The notes: generated by a model from the sequence alone, not told the origin. DNA of 64,000 nucleotides from DAOPXV01 sp964551445 (GCA_964551445.1 CAZKCG010000004.1:1-64000); one strand, 5' to 3'. Counted from the stretch's first letter, positions 9,786-19,488 are shown. Numbers and translations are program-made.

Positions 9786-10224
9786 GATGCGCGCCTCCCT
9801 CGTTGTTTTTATTATATCTTATCGTAAGCGGACCAAGTTTTTTTACTTTTTCTACCATTTCAAGCGTGACCTTCGAAAATTTTTCGCCTTCGCTGGCCGA
9901 AACCCAGTCGAGTTTGAACCTGTCTTTTTCTATACCGAGCTCGTGAAGTAGTTTTTCCAGAAGTCTCATTCTTCTTAAAGCTTTATAATTTCCTTCCTTG
10001 TAGTGGCAGTCTCCCGGATGGCATCCGAGAACCATAACGCCGTCGGCGCCTGATTGAAAAGCCTTCAGAACGTGCTGAGGGTCCACGCGGCCCGAGCACA
10101 TCACGCGCACTATCTTTAAGTTAGGCGGAACTTCCTTATGCTGATTTCCGGCCTGGTCGGCTCCCGCGTAACTGCACCAGTTACATAAAAATCCAACTAT
10201 TTTGGGTTCAAAATTAACGCTCAC
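9778..10224 (-). CDS. mvhD: MvhD-type electron-transfer subunit (HdrA-hydrogenase adaptor)
   Basis: A 148-residue MvhD/FlpD-family [2Fe-2S] protein that passes electrons from the hydrogenase small subunit to HdrA. Conserved cysteines are Cys14 and Cys17 (CNWC), Cys43 (VMCSGRVD), Cys68 (GCHPGDC) and Cys73. The GRVDP segment is typical of the family. It overlaps hdrA by 4 bp (ATGA type) and mvhG by 8 bp, so all three are translationally coupled. Its presence is the best evidence that the hydrogenase is of the HdrA-linked Mvh type and not an NAD-linked Hox type. Confidence 0.95.
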   Translation of the reverse strand: MSVNFEPKIVGFLCNWCSYAGADQAGNQHKEVPPNLKIVRVMCSGRVDPQHVLKAFQSGADGVMVLGCHPGDCHYKEGNYKALRRMRLLEKLLHELGIEKDRFKLDWVSASEGEKFSKVTLEMVEKVKKLGPLTIRYNKNNEGGAHHE

Positions 10225-12152
10225 GCCAATACCCCCTCTATTTCGGAAAAGATCTGTTCATCGGTAAAATGCTTATTCGTTATAGCTCCGGCCGGACACG
10301 CCGCGACGCAAACTCCGCATCCTCTGCAGAGTATCTCATTTATGACAGCTACCCTTTTTTCAGCGTCGAAGCTTATAGCCTGATAAGGACACAATCCCAT
10401 ACAGCTATGGCACCCGCCGCAAATATCATCGAGCACTTTCGCGGTCGCGACCTCAAGCTCCAGTTTCTCGCCTGGAACTATTACGCTTAAAGCCATTCCG
10501 GCGGCCGCCTGAGCCTGCGCCACCGACTGAGGAACGTCTTTAGGTCCCGTGCAGCATCCCGCTACGTATATGCCGCGGTTCGCCGTCGCCGCGGGCGATA
10601 TTTTTTCATGTTCGGCCGAATAAAATCCGTCGCTGTCAGTATTCATGCCAAGAAGCGCGTTGAATTGTTCCAAACCGTAATTCGGGACGATAGCCGTCGA
10701 TAGAACGACCATATCGGCTTCTATGGTTTTTCCGCCGGCCGTCAATATTACTTTATCCGATCTTTTTTCAGCTTTGATGTCGTTCGCGTTATCCGTCCTG
10801 ATATATTCAACGTTATCCGCAACGCACTTGTCATGAAACTGCTGGTAATTCTTGCCAGGCAGGCACCAGTCGGAATATATTTCATATATTTTCGTTTCCG
10901 GCGATTTTTTCTTCGTCAGATGCGCGAGTTTTATGGTGTTCGCGCAGCAAACTCCGCTGCAGTATTCTTTATATCTTTTATCGCGGCTGCCGGCGCAGTG
11001 AACGAAGGCTATGGCTTCGGGAACCTTATTATCGGCCGTAACTATCTTTCCCTCGGTCGGGCCGGTTGAGCTTATTATTCTCTCGAACTGATACGCGTCA
11101 TAAACTTCTGAAATTCCCGCGAAGTTTTTGACCGCTTCGCTTTTCATAACGCCAAAACCCGTCGCCACTACTATAGCTCCGACCTCTACCGTTTTATATT
11201 CGTCCTTCTGGTTGTAATCTATTGCTTCGAACGGGCATGCTTCCTGGCATTTCGTGCAATTTTCGCCTTTGTATCTGAGGCAATTCTCGCAATCTATGGC
11301 CGGAGCGTTAGGTAAAACGCCCGGAAAAGCTGAGTATATCGCGTGGCGTTCTGAAAGATCGCCGTTGAACCTGTTTTTAACGCTAACGGGGCAGGCGTCG
11401 TAGCAGGCGCCGCAGCCGATACATTTTTCCATATCGACATGCCTTGCTTTGGTTTTTATCTGGACCTGAAAATTTCCAAAAAAACCTTTCATGTTTGTAA
11501 CTTCACTGTTGGTCATAAGCGATATCTGCTCGTCGTGCAGCACTTCGTCCATTTTAGGTTCGAGCATACAGGGCGCGCATTCCATTTTAGGAAAAACGTC
11601 CTCATAAGCTACGACCTTGCCGCCTATCCATGGTTCTCTTTCAACGAGATATACTTTTCTGTTCTTCTGAGCGAGCGTAAGAGCGGCCGACATACCTGAT
11701 ATTCCGGCGCCTATAACAAGAAAATCGGTTTTACATTCTATTTCGCTTTTTTCGAGCGATTTTTGTACCTTGACCCTCTTAATAGCGGAGTTAAGCTGCG
11801 ACATGGCTTTTTTAGTAGCCATTTCCTTATCTTTCGTAACCCAGGCGACCTGTTCTCGTATATTGGCCATCTGCATCAGATAAGGGTTCAATCCGGCCGA
11901 AGCCAGGACTTTTTGAAATGTGACCTCATGCTGTTTAGGGGAACATGCGGCTACGACCACGCGCGTTAGTTTGTTGTCAATTATAGCCTGTTTCATTTCA
12001 TCGCGGCCGCCCTCTGAACACCAGAGTCTGTGGATCTTAACTTCCACTACTTCATCCTGTTTTCCGGCAAACTCAGACAATTTGGGCGTATCGACGACCT
12101 CGGCTATGTTGGTTCCGCAGTCGCATATAAAAACCCCAATTTTTTCGCTCAT
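10221..12152 (-). CDS. hdrA: HdrA-like flavin-containing electron-bifurcating subunit
   Basis: A 643-residue iron-sulfur flavoprotein. The N-terminal domain carries Cys10, Cys12, Cys45 and Cys70. A Rossmann FAD site VIGAGISGMSAA is at about 146-157. Cluster motifs follow: CAPC, a ferredoxin-like CIGCGACYDACP, and CENC/CTKCQEACP. Two C-terminal [4Fe-4S] motifs are present, CGGCHSCMGLCP and CRGCGVCVAACP. HdrA is the site of flavin-based electron bifurcation in heterodisulfide-reductase complexes and docks to MvhD. No HdrB or HdrC gene lies in this window, so the second acceptor is unknown. It is the first gene of the operon, with a clear promoter about 140 bp upstream. Confidence 0.93.
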   Translation of the reverse strand: MSEKIGVFICDCGTNIAEVVDTPKLSEFAGKQDEVVEVKIHRLWCSEGGRDEMKQAIIDNKLTRVVVAACSPKQHEVTFQKVLASAGLNPYLMQMANIREQVAWVTKDKEMATKKAMSQLNSAIKRVKVQKSLEKSEIECKTDFLVIGAGISGMSAALTLAQKNRKVYLVEREPWIGGKVVAYEDVFPKMECAPCMLEPKMDEVLHDEQISLMTNSEVTNMKGFFGNFQVQIKTKARHVDMEKCIGCGACYDACPVSVKNRFNGDLSERHAIYSAFPGVLPNAPAIDCENCLRYKGENCTKCQEACPFEAIDYNQKDEYKTVEVGAIVVATGFGVMKSEAVKNFAGISEVYDAYQFERIISSTGPTEGKIVTADNKVPEAIAFVHCAGSRDKRYKEYCSGVCCANTIKLAHLTKKKSPETKIYEIYSDWCLPGKNYQQFHDKCVADNVEYIRTDNANDIKAEKRSDKVILTAGGKTIEADMVVLSTAIVPNYGLEQFNALLGMNTDSDGFYSAEHEKISPAATANRGIYVAGCCTGPKDVPQSVAQAQAAAGMALSVIVPGEKLELEVATAKVLDDICGGCHSCMGLCPYQAISFDAEKRVAVINEILCRGCGVCVAACPAGAITNKHFTDEQIFSEIEGVLA

Positions 12153-12292
12153 TACAACCCTCCAAAAAAATAAGCCGCTTCTATGTTCATTACATAAAGA
12201 GGCAGCCTATTTATTAAAAATAATTATATATCCCATAAAAAGATCCTTTAAAAGTTAATTTTTTCACATATATCAAAATTTTTACATTGAAA

Positions 12293-12321
12293 ATATTATC
12301 ATTTTTTTATATTTTTGTCAA
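12293..12321 (-). promoter_or_regulatory. Sigma70-type promoter of the hdrA-mvhDGA-protease-tusA operon
   Basis: On the minus strand TTGACA (12316-12321) and TAATAT (12293-12298) are separated by exactly 17 bases in an AT-rich stretch. This predicts an mRNA leader of about 135 nt before hdrA. I see no obvious operator. Confidence 0.7.
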
Positions 12322-12350
12322 TATTTTGAAAACTTAGTTTAAATTCATAA

Positions 12351-14534
12351 TTAACTTTTTTCAGAAATATTTATTTCATCCAAAAATTTTACAAATTCAC
12401 TTTTTACAGCGGTACAAGTATATTCGATATTGTAAATATTATTTTCTTTTCCCATTTTTTCCATTTTCAAAAGAAGGCCTGCAAGATTTTCCGCGCATAC
12501 GGTAAGCGCCATGCCTTTTAATTTATGGGAATGAAATTTTATCTTTTCACAGTCAAGTTCATTTACGGCGGTCAAAATATCTGAAAGTATTATTTTACCG
12601 TCGGATATGAATTTTTTAAGAAGTATATCGTAAATGGCCATGTTCCCGCCAATATTCTTCAAGAACTTTTCTCTGTCGAAAACAGATCTTATATTTTCCG
12701 TTTCTTTAATTCCGGGATCGGGCGAAACGGATACAATATTTTTCTTTTCGATCGTTATTTTTATGACCTCTTCAAGTTCGTTTATATTTATAGGTTTTGC
12801 CATATAAAGATTCATTCCTGATTCGATACATTCTTTTTTTGTCGTTTCCATAACGTCAGCCGTCATGGCTATTATTGGAACGAGACATCCTATCTGCCTC
12901 AATATTTTTGAAGCCTCATACCCGTTCATTATAGGCATATGTATATCCATGAGGATGCAGTCTAATTTTGACGGTTCATAAAGATCCACCGCTATTTTTC
13001 CATTTTCCGCGACGATAACTTCATGGCCGTGTTCGGACAGAAACATTCTTATCAGCTCTATATTTAAAAGCGTGTCTTCCACAAGCATGACCTTATATGG
13101 ACCGTACTTTTTCTCGTTATTTTCCTTCTTTTGCGTTATTTCTTCCTGTTTTTTAAATTGAGAAAGAGACGCGCCCTTTTTAAAATTTATAAGAAACGAA
13201 AAAACGCTTCCCTCCCCCGGTTCGCTTTTTAAAAATATTTTACCCTCGCCTATGAATTTTACCAGCCGGTTAGATATAGCCAGTCCCAAACCGGTTCCTC
13301 CATATTTTCTGGTTATGGTGCTGTCGGCCTGAACGAACGGCTTGAATATTTTACTTTTCATTTTTTTGCTTATTCCGATACCGGTATCCGTAACGAAAAA
13401 CTCGACGAAAAGATGATCCGGATTTTCGGCGTTAACTTTCGCTTCGACTTTAACGGAGCCTTTTTCCGTGAATTTAACGGCGTTGGTAACAAGATTTAAT
13501 AAGATCTGTTTTAATTTATGCGGATCTCCTATAACTGACGAAGTTATCTTTTCATCGATATTATAATTTAATTCCAGCGATTTTTTAGACGCGGCGGCCG
13601 TATTTATATCGATGACTTCCCGGACTATGTCTTTAACGCTGAATTCAATTTGCTCAAGCTCGATCTTGCCTGCCTCGATCTTTGAAAAATCAAGAATATT
13701 ATTTACAAGTGACAAAAGCGATCCGCTGCTTGTTTTAATGAAATTCAAAAGAGTTTTCTGCTTATCGTTCAAACCTGAATTTGAAAGCATTTCTGAAAAT
13801 CCCATTATACTGTTTATAGGCGTTCTTATCTCATGGCTCATACCCGCGAGAAAGTCGCTTTTAGCCACGTTTGCCTCTTCAGCCTCTATCTTGGCCTGAC
13901 GCAATTCCTCCTCGGACCTCATTCTGACGGTAATATCGCGCAACGCCCCTTCAATGCCCGAAATATTTCCTGAATCATCGTAATAATAACTCGCGCTGAC
14001 GGAAACGTCTATATTTGAATTATCCGCTCTTTTGGATCCAAAAACATGATCGGTGACGGTTTTATTTGAATACATTATGTCGTCAAAGTATTTTTTTTCA
14101 CGCGGATCCACGAAGAATTTTTCAAACGGTTGGCCTTCGACGTCCGACTGCGATCGATAACCGAATAATTTTAAAAAAGAGGGGCTTATCATTACGACCC
14201 TGTCATTCATATCAGTTTTGAAATAAGCGTCCTGCATATTTTCAATGATGCGCCTGAAGTTTTTCTCACTCGTTCTCATTGCTTTTTCAGTTTTCTCGAG
14301 CGAATCGAGCATATGATTGATCCCGGTTCCAAGAGAAGAAATTTCATCGTTACCTGAAATTTCCATTCTTATCTTCCCGTTATTTCCGCTCGCTATTTTT
14401 TCAACGCTTTCTATAAAGCCGGTCAATCTTTTCAAAGCGATGCTTTTAATGAATTTTACCAGCATATTTGATATGAAATAAATAGATGAGAAAATAAATA
14501 TGATAATTAAAACGGCTTTTTTCATAATACTCAT
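12351..14534 (-). CDS. Hybrid sensor histidine kinase (TM-HAMP-PAS-HisKA-HATPase-REC-HPt)
   Basis: A hybrid kinase of about 727 residues. A single N-terminal membrane helix (about 4-26) leads straight into a HAMP-like segment, with no periplasmic sensor. A PAS domain covers about 90-205. HisKA has His234 in SHEIRTP; the ATPase domain has DTGIG and GGTGLGL. A receiver (VEDTLLN, ILMDIHMP) and an HPt domain with HSHKLKGM complete it. I choose the ATG at 14534, preceded by GGAGAG; the frame could extend to a GTG at 14546, but that GTG abuts the ribosome-binding site. It follows the second cheB in the same direction and is a paralogue of the soluble kinase at 194-2500. Each cheB-containing half of the chemotaxis region thus carries one such kinase. 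Confidence 0.92.
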   Translation of the reverse strand: MSIMKKAVLIIIFIFSSIYFISNMLVKFIKSIALKRLTGFIESVEKIASGNNGKIRMEISGNDEISSLGTGINHMLDSLEKTEKAMRTSEKNFRRIIENMQDAYFKTDMNDRVVMISPSFLKLFGYRSQSDVEGQPFEKFFVDPREKKYFDDIMYSNKTVTDHVFGSKRADNSNIDVSVSASYYYDDSGNISGIEGALRDITVRMRSEEELRQAKIEAEEANVAKSDFLAGMSHEIRTPINSIMGFSEMLSNSGLNDKQKTLLNFIKTSSGSLLSLVNNILDFSKIEAGKIELEQIEFSVKDIVREVIDINTAAASKKSLELNYNIDEKITSSVIGDPHKLKQILLNLVTNAVKFTEKGSVKVEAKVNAENPDHLFVEFFVTDTGIGISKKMKSKIFKPFVQADSTITRKYGGTGLGLAISNRLVKFIGEGKIFLKSEPGEGSVFSFLINFKKGASLSQFKKQEEITQKKENNEKKYGPYKVMLVEDTLLNIELIRMFLSEHGHEVIVAENGKIAVDLYEPSKLDCILMDIHMPIMNGYEASKILRQIGCLVPIIAMTADVMETTKKECIESGMNLYMAKPININELEEVIKITIEKKNIVSVSPDPGIKETENIRSVFDREKFLKNIGGNMAIYDILLKKFISDGKIILSDILTAVNELDCEKIKFHSHKLKGMALTVCAENLAGLLLKMEKMGKENNIYNIEYTCTAVKSEFVKFLDEINISEKS

Positions 14535-14570
14535 ATAAAAATACACTCTCCGGATAAAAATGGCCGGATT

Positions 14571-15698
14571 TTATTTAGATCCGCTATTAACTCTTTTGAA
14601 AATTTCAGATGCTATATCGCCGATAGGAAGAACCGCGTCCGCGAGGCCGGCTTCAACGACAGAGCCGGGCATTCCCCATACTACGCTAGTTTCCCTGTCC
14701 TGAACTATTATTCCGCCGCCGTTACGCGCTATAGCCTCACAACCGATATATCCGTCCTGGCCCATACCGGTCAATATAACAGCCAGAGCGTTTTTTCCGT
14801 ACATTTCAGATACCGACCTGAAAAGAGGATCTACCGAAGGGCGGCATGAATTTTCGTGAGGACCCTGATCCAGAAATATTTTAAAAGTTATGCCTTCCCG
14901 CCTGACCGTCATATGGTAGTTTCCCGGCGCTATATAAATTTTTCCCGGTGCCAGACGCATTCCGTGATTCGCTTCGATCACCGAAAGCCCGGTATTGGCT
15001 GAAAGCCTTTCGGAAAGTATCCTGGTGAACATGGCCGGCATGTGCTGAACCACAACTACCGGAATATTGAATTCTTTTGGAAAATTTGAAAAAAGCGCCA
15101 GAAGTGCTTCAGGACCGCCTGTCGAAACGCCTATCGCTATTATATCTATTCTCTGTTTTTTTGTTTTTGCCTCGTTACCGGAATCTTTTTTTAACCCTGA
15201 CGGGTCCTGATTTAAATTCAAGGGATTTTTCAGTTCCGGCAAAATATCAGAGATATGATCTGTTTTGGTCCTTATTTCATACTTAGAATATCCGGCGTAC
15301 AATTTTATTTTAGGTATTATCTCATCCGCGGCAAGTTTTTTTATAACCGCGTTATCAGGCGGGCCCGCTGGTTTTATTATGTAATCTTTCGCGCCGAGAT
15401 TCAAGGCGTCAAAAGCCATTTTAATGCCGGCCTCGCTGGCGCTTATCAATAAGATCACTATCACGCCGGGTTTATATTTTATTATGTTAGAAAGAAGTTC
15501 AAGCCCGGCAATATCTTTCACGCCGAGACTCATTACAACGACGTCCGTTTTAGCATGCTGAATTTTAGCCATGCCTATATTCGCGTCGGACGCGAATCCG
15601 CTGATCTCGAAATTTTCATTCAACGATAATTCATTAATTATGGCGCGTCTTGTGATAAGTTCGTCATCTATTATGAATATTTTTATTCTGTCCGACAT
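14571..15698 (-). CDS. CheB-like methylesterase with a receiver lacking its phosphorylation Asp
   Basis: A 375-residue CheB paralogue. The esterase domain looks active: GVSTGGP serine motif, QHMPAMF histidine and GMGQDG aspartate are all present. The receiver keeps Asp11-Asp12, the switch Ser (ISAS) and Lys-Pro, but the phospho-acceptor is replaced. Where the first CheB has VVLDLEMPEMNG, this has VVMSLGVKDIAG, with Ser57 encoded by AGT (plus-strand 15528-15530). The methionine and proline after the Asp position are also lost. The esterase may therefore be constitutive or controlled by another signal. It sits between cheW (22 bp upstream) and the membrane hybrid kinase. Confidence 0.9.
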   Translation of the reverse strand: MSDRIKIFIIDDELITRRAIINELSLNENFEISGFASDANIGMAKIQHAKTDVVVMSLGVKDIAGLELLSNIIKYKPGVIVILLISASEAGIKMAFDALNLGAKDYIIKPAGPPDNAVIKKLAADEIIPKIKLYAGYSKYEIRTKTDHISDILPELKNPLNLNQDPSGLKKDSGNEAKTKKQRIDIIAIGVSTGGPEALLALFSNFPKEFNIPVVVVQHMPAMFTRILSERLSANTGLSVIEANHGMRLAPGKIYIAPGNYHMTVRREGITFKIFLDQGPHENSCRPSVDPLFRSVSEMYGKNALAVILTGMGQDGYIGCEAIARNGGGIIVQDRETSVVWGMPGSVVEAGLADAVLPIGDIASEIFKRVNSGSK

Positions 15699-15720
15699 AA
15701 TAATAAATGCCTTTAATAGA

Positions 15721-16155
15721 TCATACGGTTTCGATATCTAAAACCTTTTCAATATCGAGTATCAATAACAGCCGCTCCTTAAGTTTATACGCTCCGCATA
15801 TAAGCTGATGAGCTATGCCTTTCATATTTTCCGGCGGGACCTCGAATTCTTCTTCCGAAAGTTCGGCCACGTCGCCTATTTCATCGACGAGAAGGCTTAA
15901 AGCTCCGTCGTTTCTGCTTATAACTACGTTCATCTGAGGTCTTTGTTTTTCAACCTCGGGAAGTTCCAGTCTTTTTCTAAGATCTATAGCTATGACAATC
16001 TGGCCCCTGAGATTTATCAGCCCCGATATAACGCTGTTAGCCAGAGGCACGGTGGTCATCTCGTGATATTTTATTATTTCCTGAACTTTCGTTACCTCTA
16101 TGCCGAAAAATATATTGTTTATATAAAAAGTGCAGTATTGCCTGGTTTCGGCCAT
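15721..16155 (-). CDS. cheW: Chemotaxis adaptor protein CheW
   Basis: A 144-residue CheW that bridges chemoreceptors and CheA. It shows the N-terminal strand with GIEVTKVQEI, the central GLINLRGQIVIAIDLRKRL segment containing the conserved NLRG, and the LVDEIGDV strand. The start overlaps the cheA stop by one base (TAATG), so translation is coupled. cheB2 follows closely. It is the only stand-alone CheW in the window. Confidence 0.95.
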   Translation of the reverse strand: MAETRQYCTFYINNIFFGIEVTKVQEIIKYHEMTTVPLANSVISGLINLRGQIVIAIDLRKRLELPEVEKQRPQMNVVISRNDGALSLLVDEIGDVAELSEEEFEVPPENMKGIAHQLICGAYKLKERLLLILDIEKVLDIETV

Positions 16156-18590
16156 TACACTTCACTCCTTTTCATCAACGGGATCCCCGCGGCGGAAATT
16201 ACTTTTTCAACGTCGATAAGTTCTATTATCCTTTTTTGAATGACGGCGGTTCCAAGGATGCCTTCACGGCATCCTGTATTATGTATCTCAAAAGATTCCT
16301 CGACTATGTCTATTATGGAATCAACTATAATTCCCACGTTACATTCGTTATTCGAATAAACTATAACCTGAACGGTGTCTTTTTTAATATCTTCAAAATT
16401 CGGATTTTCGTCTCTTCTGCGGTTCCTTCTTTCGGGAAGGACCGACATGACGTCTATCAAAGGCAATATATGTCCGCGGTATTGAATGACGCTCAGAGTT
16501 CCCGTGCTTTCTATCTGCGACATAGAGAAACTTTCAAGTCTTGACACTTTTGACAGATGTATCCCCATTCTTCCGTCATCGCCGGTTCTGAAAAGAATTA
16601 TTTTATGAGCTGCGTCGTCGATCTTTTTGATCTGCACGGTGTTTTCCGAAAGCAGTTTTTCCCGCTTTTCCGATATAACGCCGGAAGCTCTCGCTATACC
16701 TAAAACGTCAAGTATCAGAGCTATTCTTCCATCGCCCCGGATAGTGGCGCCGGCGAATATGGTTATGCCTTTCAGCTGTTTTCCCAGCGGCTTAACGACG
16801 ATCTCCTCGGTATCGTTCACCTTATCGACGATCAGGCCGAATTGTTTTCCGACAGACTGCAGAACAACTATATTGACGGACGCGTCATCGCAGGCCGTTG
16901 AAATATTTTTATGCGCTATTTTTAACTCGTTATTAAGATAAACCAGCGGGAGCAATTTCCCGCGAAGCCTGTAAACTGGGGTTCCCTGTATATCTTCAAT
17001 GCTCTTTGCCGCTTTTTCCGCCTTAAGGTTGACGACCTCGAGAAGGCTTACCTGCGGTATCGCGTATTTTTCAATTCCGCATGTGACTATAAGGGCGGGT
17101 ATTATCGCCAGGGTCAGAGGTATTTTTATTTTAACGCTCGTGCCTTTTCCGTAAATGCTCGTAAGGTCTATGGATCCGCCTATCGCCTCTACGTTTCTTT
17201 TGACCACGTCCATGCCTACGCCGCGCCCTGAAATATTGGTTACTTTCTCGGCCGTCGAAAATCCGGGCATAAATAAAAGGTTGAATACCTCACGCTCGTT
17301 CATCGAGGCCGCCTGGGTCTCATTTATAAGTCCTTTCTGGACCGCCTTGCGTCTTATTTTTTCAACGCTTAACCCGGCGCCGTCGTCGGTGATCTCGATA
17401 TTGACCTGGCCGCTTTCATGAAACGCGCAGAGGCTGAGACACCCTTCCTCGGGCTTTTTGGCTTCCGTCCGGGTTTTAGGATCTTCTATCCCGTGATCTA
17501 TTGAATTTCTAACGATATGCGTAAGCGGGTCTTTTATGGCCTCCATAACGGTTTTATCAAGTTCCGTTTCCTTGCCCTCCATTTCAAGCCTTATCTTTTT
17601 ATTCAGAGAAGTGGAAAGGTCGCGGACCACGCGCGGAAAGGTGCGCCAAATATTATTTATTGGCTGCATCCTGGTTTTCATTATTCCTTCCTGAAGCTCG
17701 GCGGTTATATGATTGAGCCTCTGGGACACTCCGGCATAAACGCTGTCCTCGTTGGCGTTCACCTGCTGCAGAAATTGATTTCTGACCAGAACGAGCTCTC
17801 CTACAAGGTTCATAAGCCTGTCAAGAAGTTCTACCGTAACGCGGATATTGGTATCGGCATGGCTGGATCTGGCGTCAGACGAAACAGCTTCCGTCTTTTT
17901 TTCGGACGAATTAGAAATTTGAGGCCAGGCTGCCGATTTTTCTTCGGTTTCCTCGACCGGGTCCGGCAAGGCTATATTTACGGCTGCCTGAGGCGGGGAG
18001 GAAATTTGCTTGCATTGCGCCACTATAAGTTCAAGTTCCGTTGAAACTATAGCTCCATTATTATCGATAGCTTCCCCTATAAGTCTTTCAAATTCAATTT
18101 TTTCTTCGGGTGAAAATTCGCTTATAATAACGGTGAGATCTTTTTCTTCGCAAGGTTTTACGGGCGCAGGCGCTTCTTTTTTAGCAGGGCCGGAAACTTT
18201 TACACTTTCGGTGCCGCCCCTGAAAGAATTAAGATTTTTTATGATCATTGAACAGTCGATATCGCCTTCTTTCTGAGTATCCTCGATTATAGAAAGCATT
18301 TTTCTGATAATGTCCACCAATGACAAAAGAGCCCCGGTAATATCAGCGTTAAGCTTTATAACACCGTCGCGCATCGAGGATAGAAGGTTTTCGCCCGCGT
18401 GGGCCACGGATTCAAGTTTCGAAAATCCGAGAAAACCGCATGCGCCCTTACAGCTATGAAAGACCCTGAAAATGTTGTCGAGAACTTCTCTTGAGTCAGG
18501 TTTTTTTTCAAGCATGATAAGGTCGCTGTCGAGTTTATCAAGGTTCTCATAAGTCTCAACCATGAATTCTTTTAAGAGGTCTTCTTCCAT
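16155..18590 (-). CDS. cheA: Chemotaxis histidine kinase CheA with two C-terminal CheW domains
   Basis: An 811-residue kinase. The P1 HPt domain has phospho-accepting His45 in FHSCKG. A charged linker (about 130-240) follows, where a P2 domain is not recognisable. P3 dimerisation begins near 250 (RVTVELLDRLMNLVGELVL). The P4 ATPase has NSIDHGIE, DDGAGL and GRGVGMDVV. P5 is a CheW-like domain from about 500 to 645. The C-terminus adds a second CheW-like module (about 655-805, with YRGHILPLIDVMSVLP and VGIIVDSIIDIVEE), longer than the usual architecture. It phosphorylates CheY and CheB. It starts 50 bp after folE2 with an AGGAGTT ribosome-binding site and is coupled to cheW. Confidence 0.95.
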   Translation of the reverse strand: MEEDLLKEFMVETYENLDKLDSDLIMLEKKPDSREVLDNIFRVFHSCKGACGFLGFSKLESVAHAGENLLSSMRDGVIKLNADITGALLSLVDIIRKMLSIIEDTQKEGDIDCSMIIKNLNSFRGGTESVKVSGPAKKEAPAPVKPCEEKDLTVIISEFSPEEKIEFERLIGEAIDNNGAIVSTELELIVAQCKQISSPPQAAVNIALPDPVEETEEKSAAWPQISNSSEKKTEAVSSDARSSHADTNIRVTVELLDRLMNLVGELVLVRNQFLQQVNANEDSVYAGVSQRLNHITAELQEGIMKTRMQPINNIWRTFPRVVRDLSTSLNKKIRLEMEGKETELDKTVMEAIKDPLTHIVRNSIDHGIEDPKTRTEAKKPEEGCLSLCAFHESGQVNIEITDDGAGLSVEKIRRKAVQKGLINETQAASMNEREVFNLLFMPGFSTAEKVTNISGRGVGMDVVKRNVEAIGGSIDLTSIYGKGTSVKIKIPLTLAIIPALIVTCGIEKYAIPQVSLLEVVNLKAEKAAKSIEDIQGTPVYRLRGKLLPLVYLNNELKIAHKNISTACDDASVNIVVLQSVGKQFGLIVDKVNDTEEIVVKPLGKQLKGITIFAGATIRGDGRIALILDVLGIARASGVISEKREKLLSENTVQIKKIDDAAHKIILFRTGDDGRMGIHLSKVSRLESFSMSQIESTGTLSVIQYRGHILPLIDVMSVLPERRNRRRDENPNFEDIKKDTVQVIVYSNNECNVGIIVDSIIDIVEESFEIHNTGCREGILGTAVIQKRIIELIDVEKVISAAGIPLMKRSEV

Positions 18591-18640
18591 AATCTTTAAC
18601 TCCTAAAGGCTTATTTATAAAATTTTCAAAAAATAACTGC

Positions 18641-19453
18641 TTATTTAATCCTTTTATCCTTTTTTATTATGGCGTAAGCGTTATGCGCGTGTATCGATTC
18701 CATATTGATCACTTCGACCGTGAACCATGTTATATTATCGTCTTTATCCAGTTCAACGGCGGCTTCCCTTACGACATCCTCCACGAAACGGGGATTTTTA
18801 TATGACATTTCGGTCAGGTATTTCTCATCGGCGCGCTTCAAAAGTGAATATATAGGCGAAGAAGCCGATCTTTCGGCTATTTTTACTATATCTTCTATCC
18901 ATATAAAATCATTGAACCGCGCGTGTATGTTTATGAAGCTTCTCTGATTATGAGCGCCGTAAGCGGATATCTCCTTCGAACACGGACACAGGGTATTCAC
19001 CGGAATGGAAACGCCGAGAACGAAATCCAGATCATCCGTGTAACTTGAAATAAACTCGCAGTCATAATTCAAAAGGCTTTTTATTTTTGAAACTGGAGAT
19101 GTTTTTTCGATGAAGTATGTGAACTTCATTGAAAAGTGCGCCGACCTGGCGCCGAATTTTTTCCGCATTTTCTTTAATATCTTATCGACGTTGAGCATGG
19201 TTATAAGGCCGCGATGTTCGTTCAATATCTCGAGGAAGCGGCTCATATGCGTGCCGCGAAAATGCTTCGGCAGGTCGACGTACATATCTATGTCGGCTAC
19301 CGTTCTCTGTTTTTTATCCGTTTTATCAAGGACCGTGACCGGGTATTTAACCCCGTTCACGCCGACCTTGTCTATGGGCATTTCGCGAATATCCGATTCC
19401 GACTGAACGTCGGGAAGATCCGCCGCCGTTATTTTTTTAGATACCGCTTTCAA
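18641..19453 (-). CDS. folE2: GTP cyclohydrolase FolE2 (type IB)
   Basis: A 270-residue GCYH-IB enzyme converting GTP to 7,8-dihydroneopterin triphosphate, the first step to folate and to queuosine-type bases. Key signatures are the metal-binding Cys segment in NTLCPCSKEISAYGAHNQR and the conserved Glu/His region near the C-terminus. The length fits the family. The start is TTG at 19453, supported by AAGGCGG six bases upstream; no in-frame ATG precedes the conserved N-terminus. FolE2 tolerates metals other than zinc, unlike FolE. It lies between the ftsB-like gene and cheA in one long minus-strand run. Confidence 0.93.
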   Translation of the reverse strand: MKAVSKKITAADLPDVQSESDIREMPIDKVGVNGVKYPVTVLDKTDKKQRTVADIDMYVDLPKHFRGTHMSRFLEILNEHRGLITMLNVDKILKKMRKKFGARSAHFSMKFTYFIEKTSPVSKIKSLLNYDCEFISSYTDDLDFVLGVSIPVNTLCPCSKEISAYGAHNQRSFINIHARFNDFIWIEDIVKIAERSASSPIYSLLKRADEKYLTEMSYKNPRFVEDVVREAAVELDKDDNITWFTVEVINMESIHAHNAYAIIKKDKRIK

Positions 19454-19488
19454 ATTAGTCCGCCTTGCTTATTAACGTTAAAAGGCCG

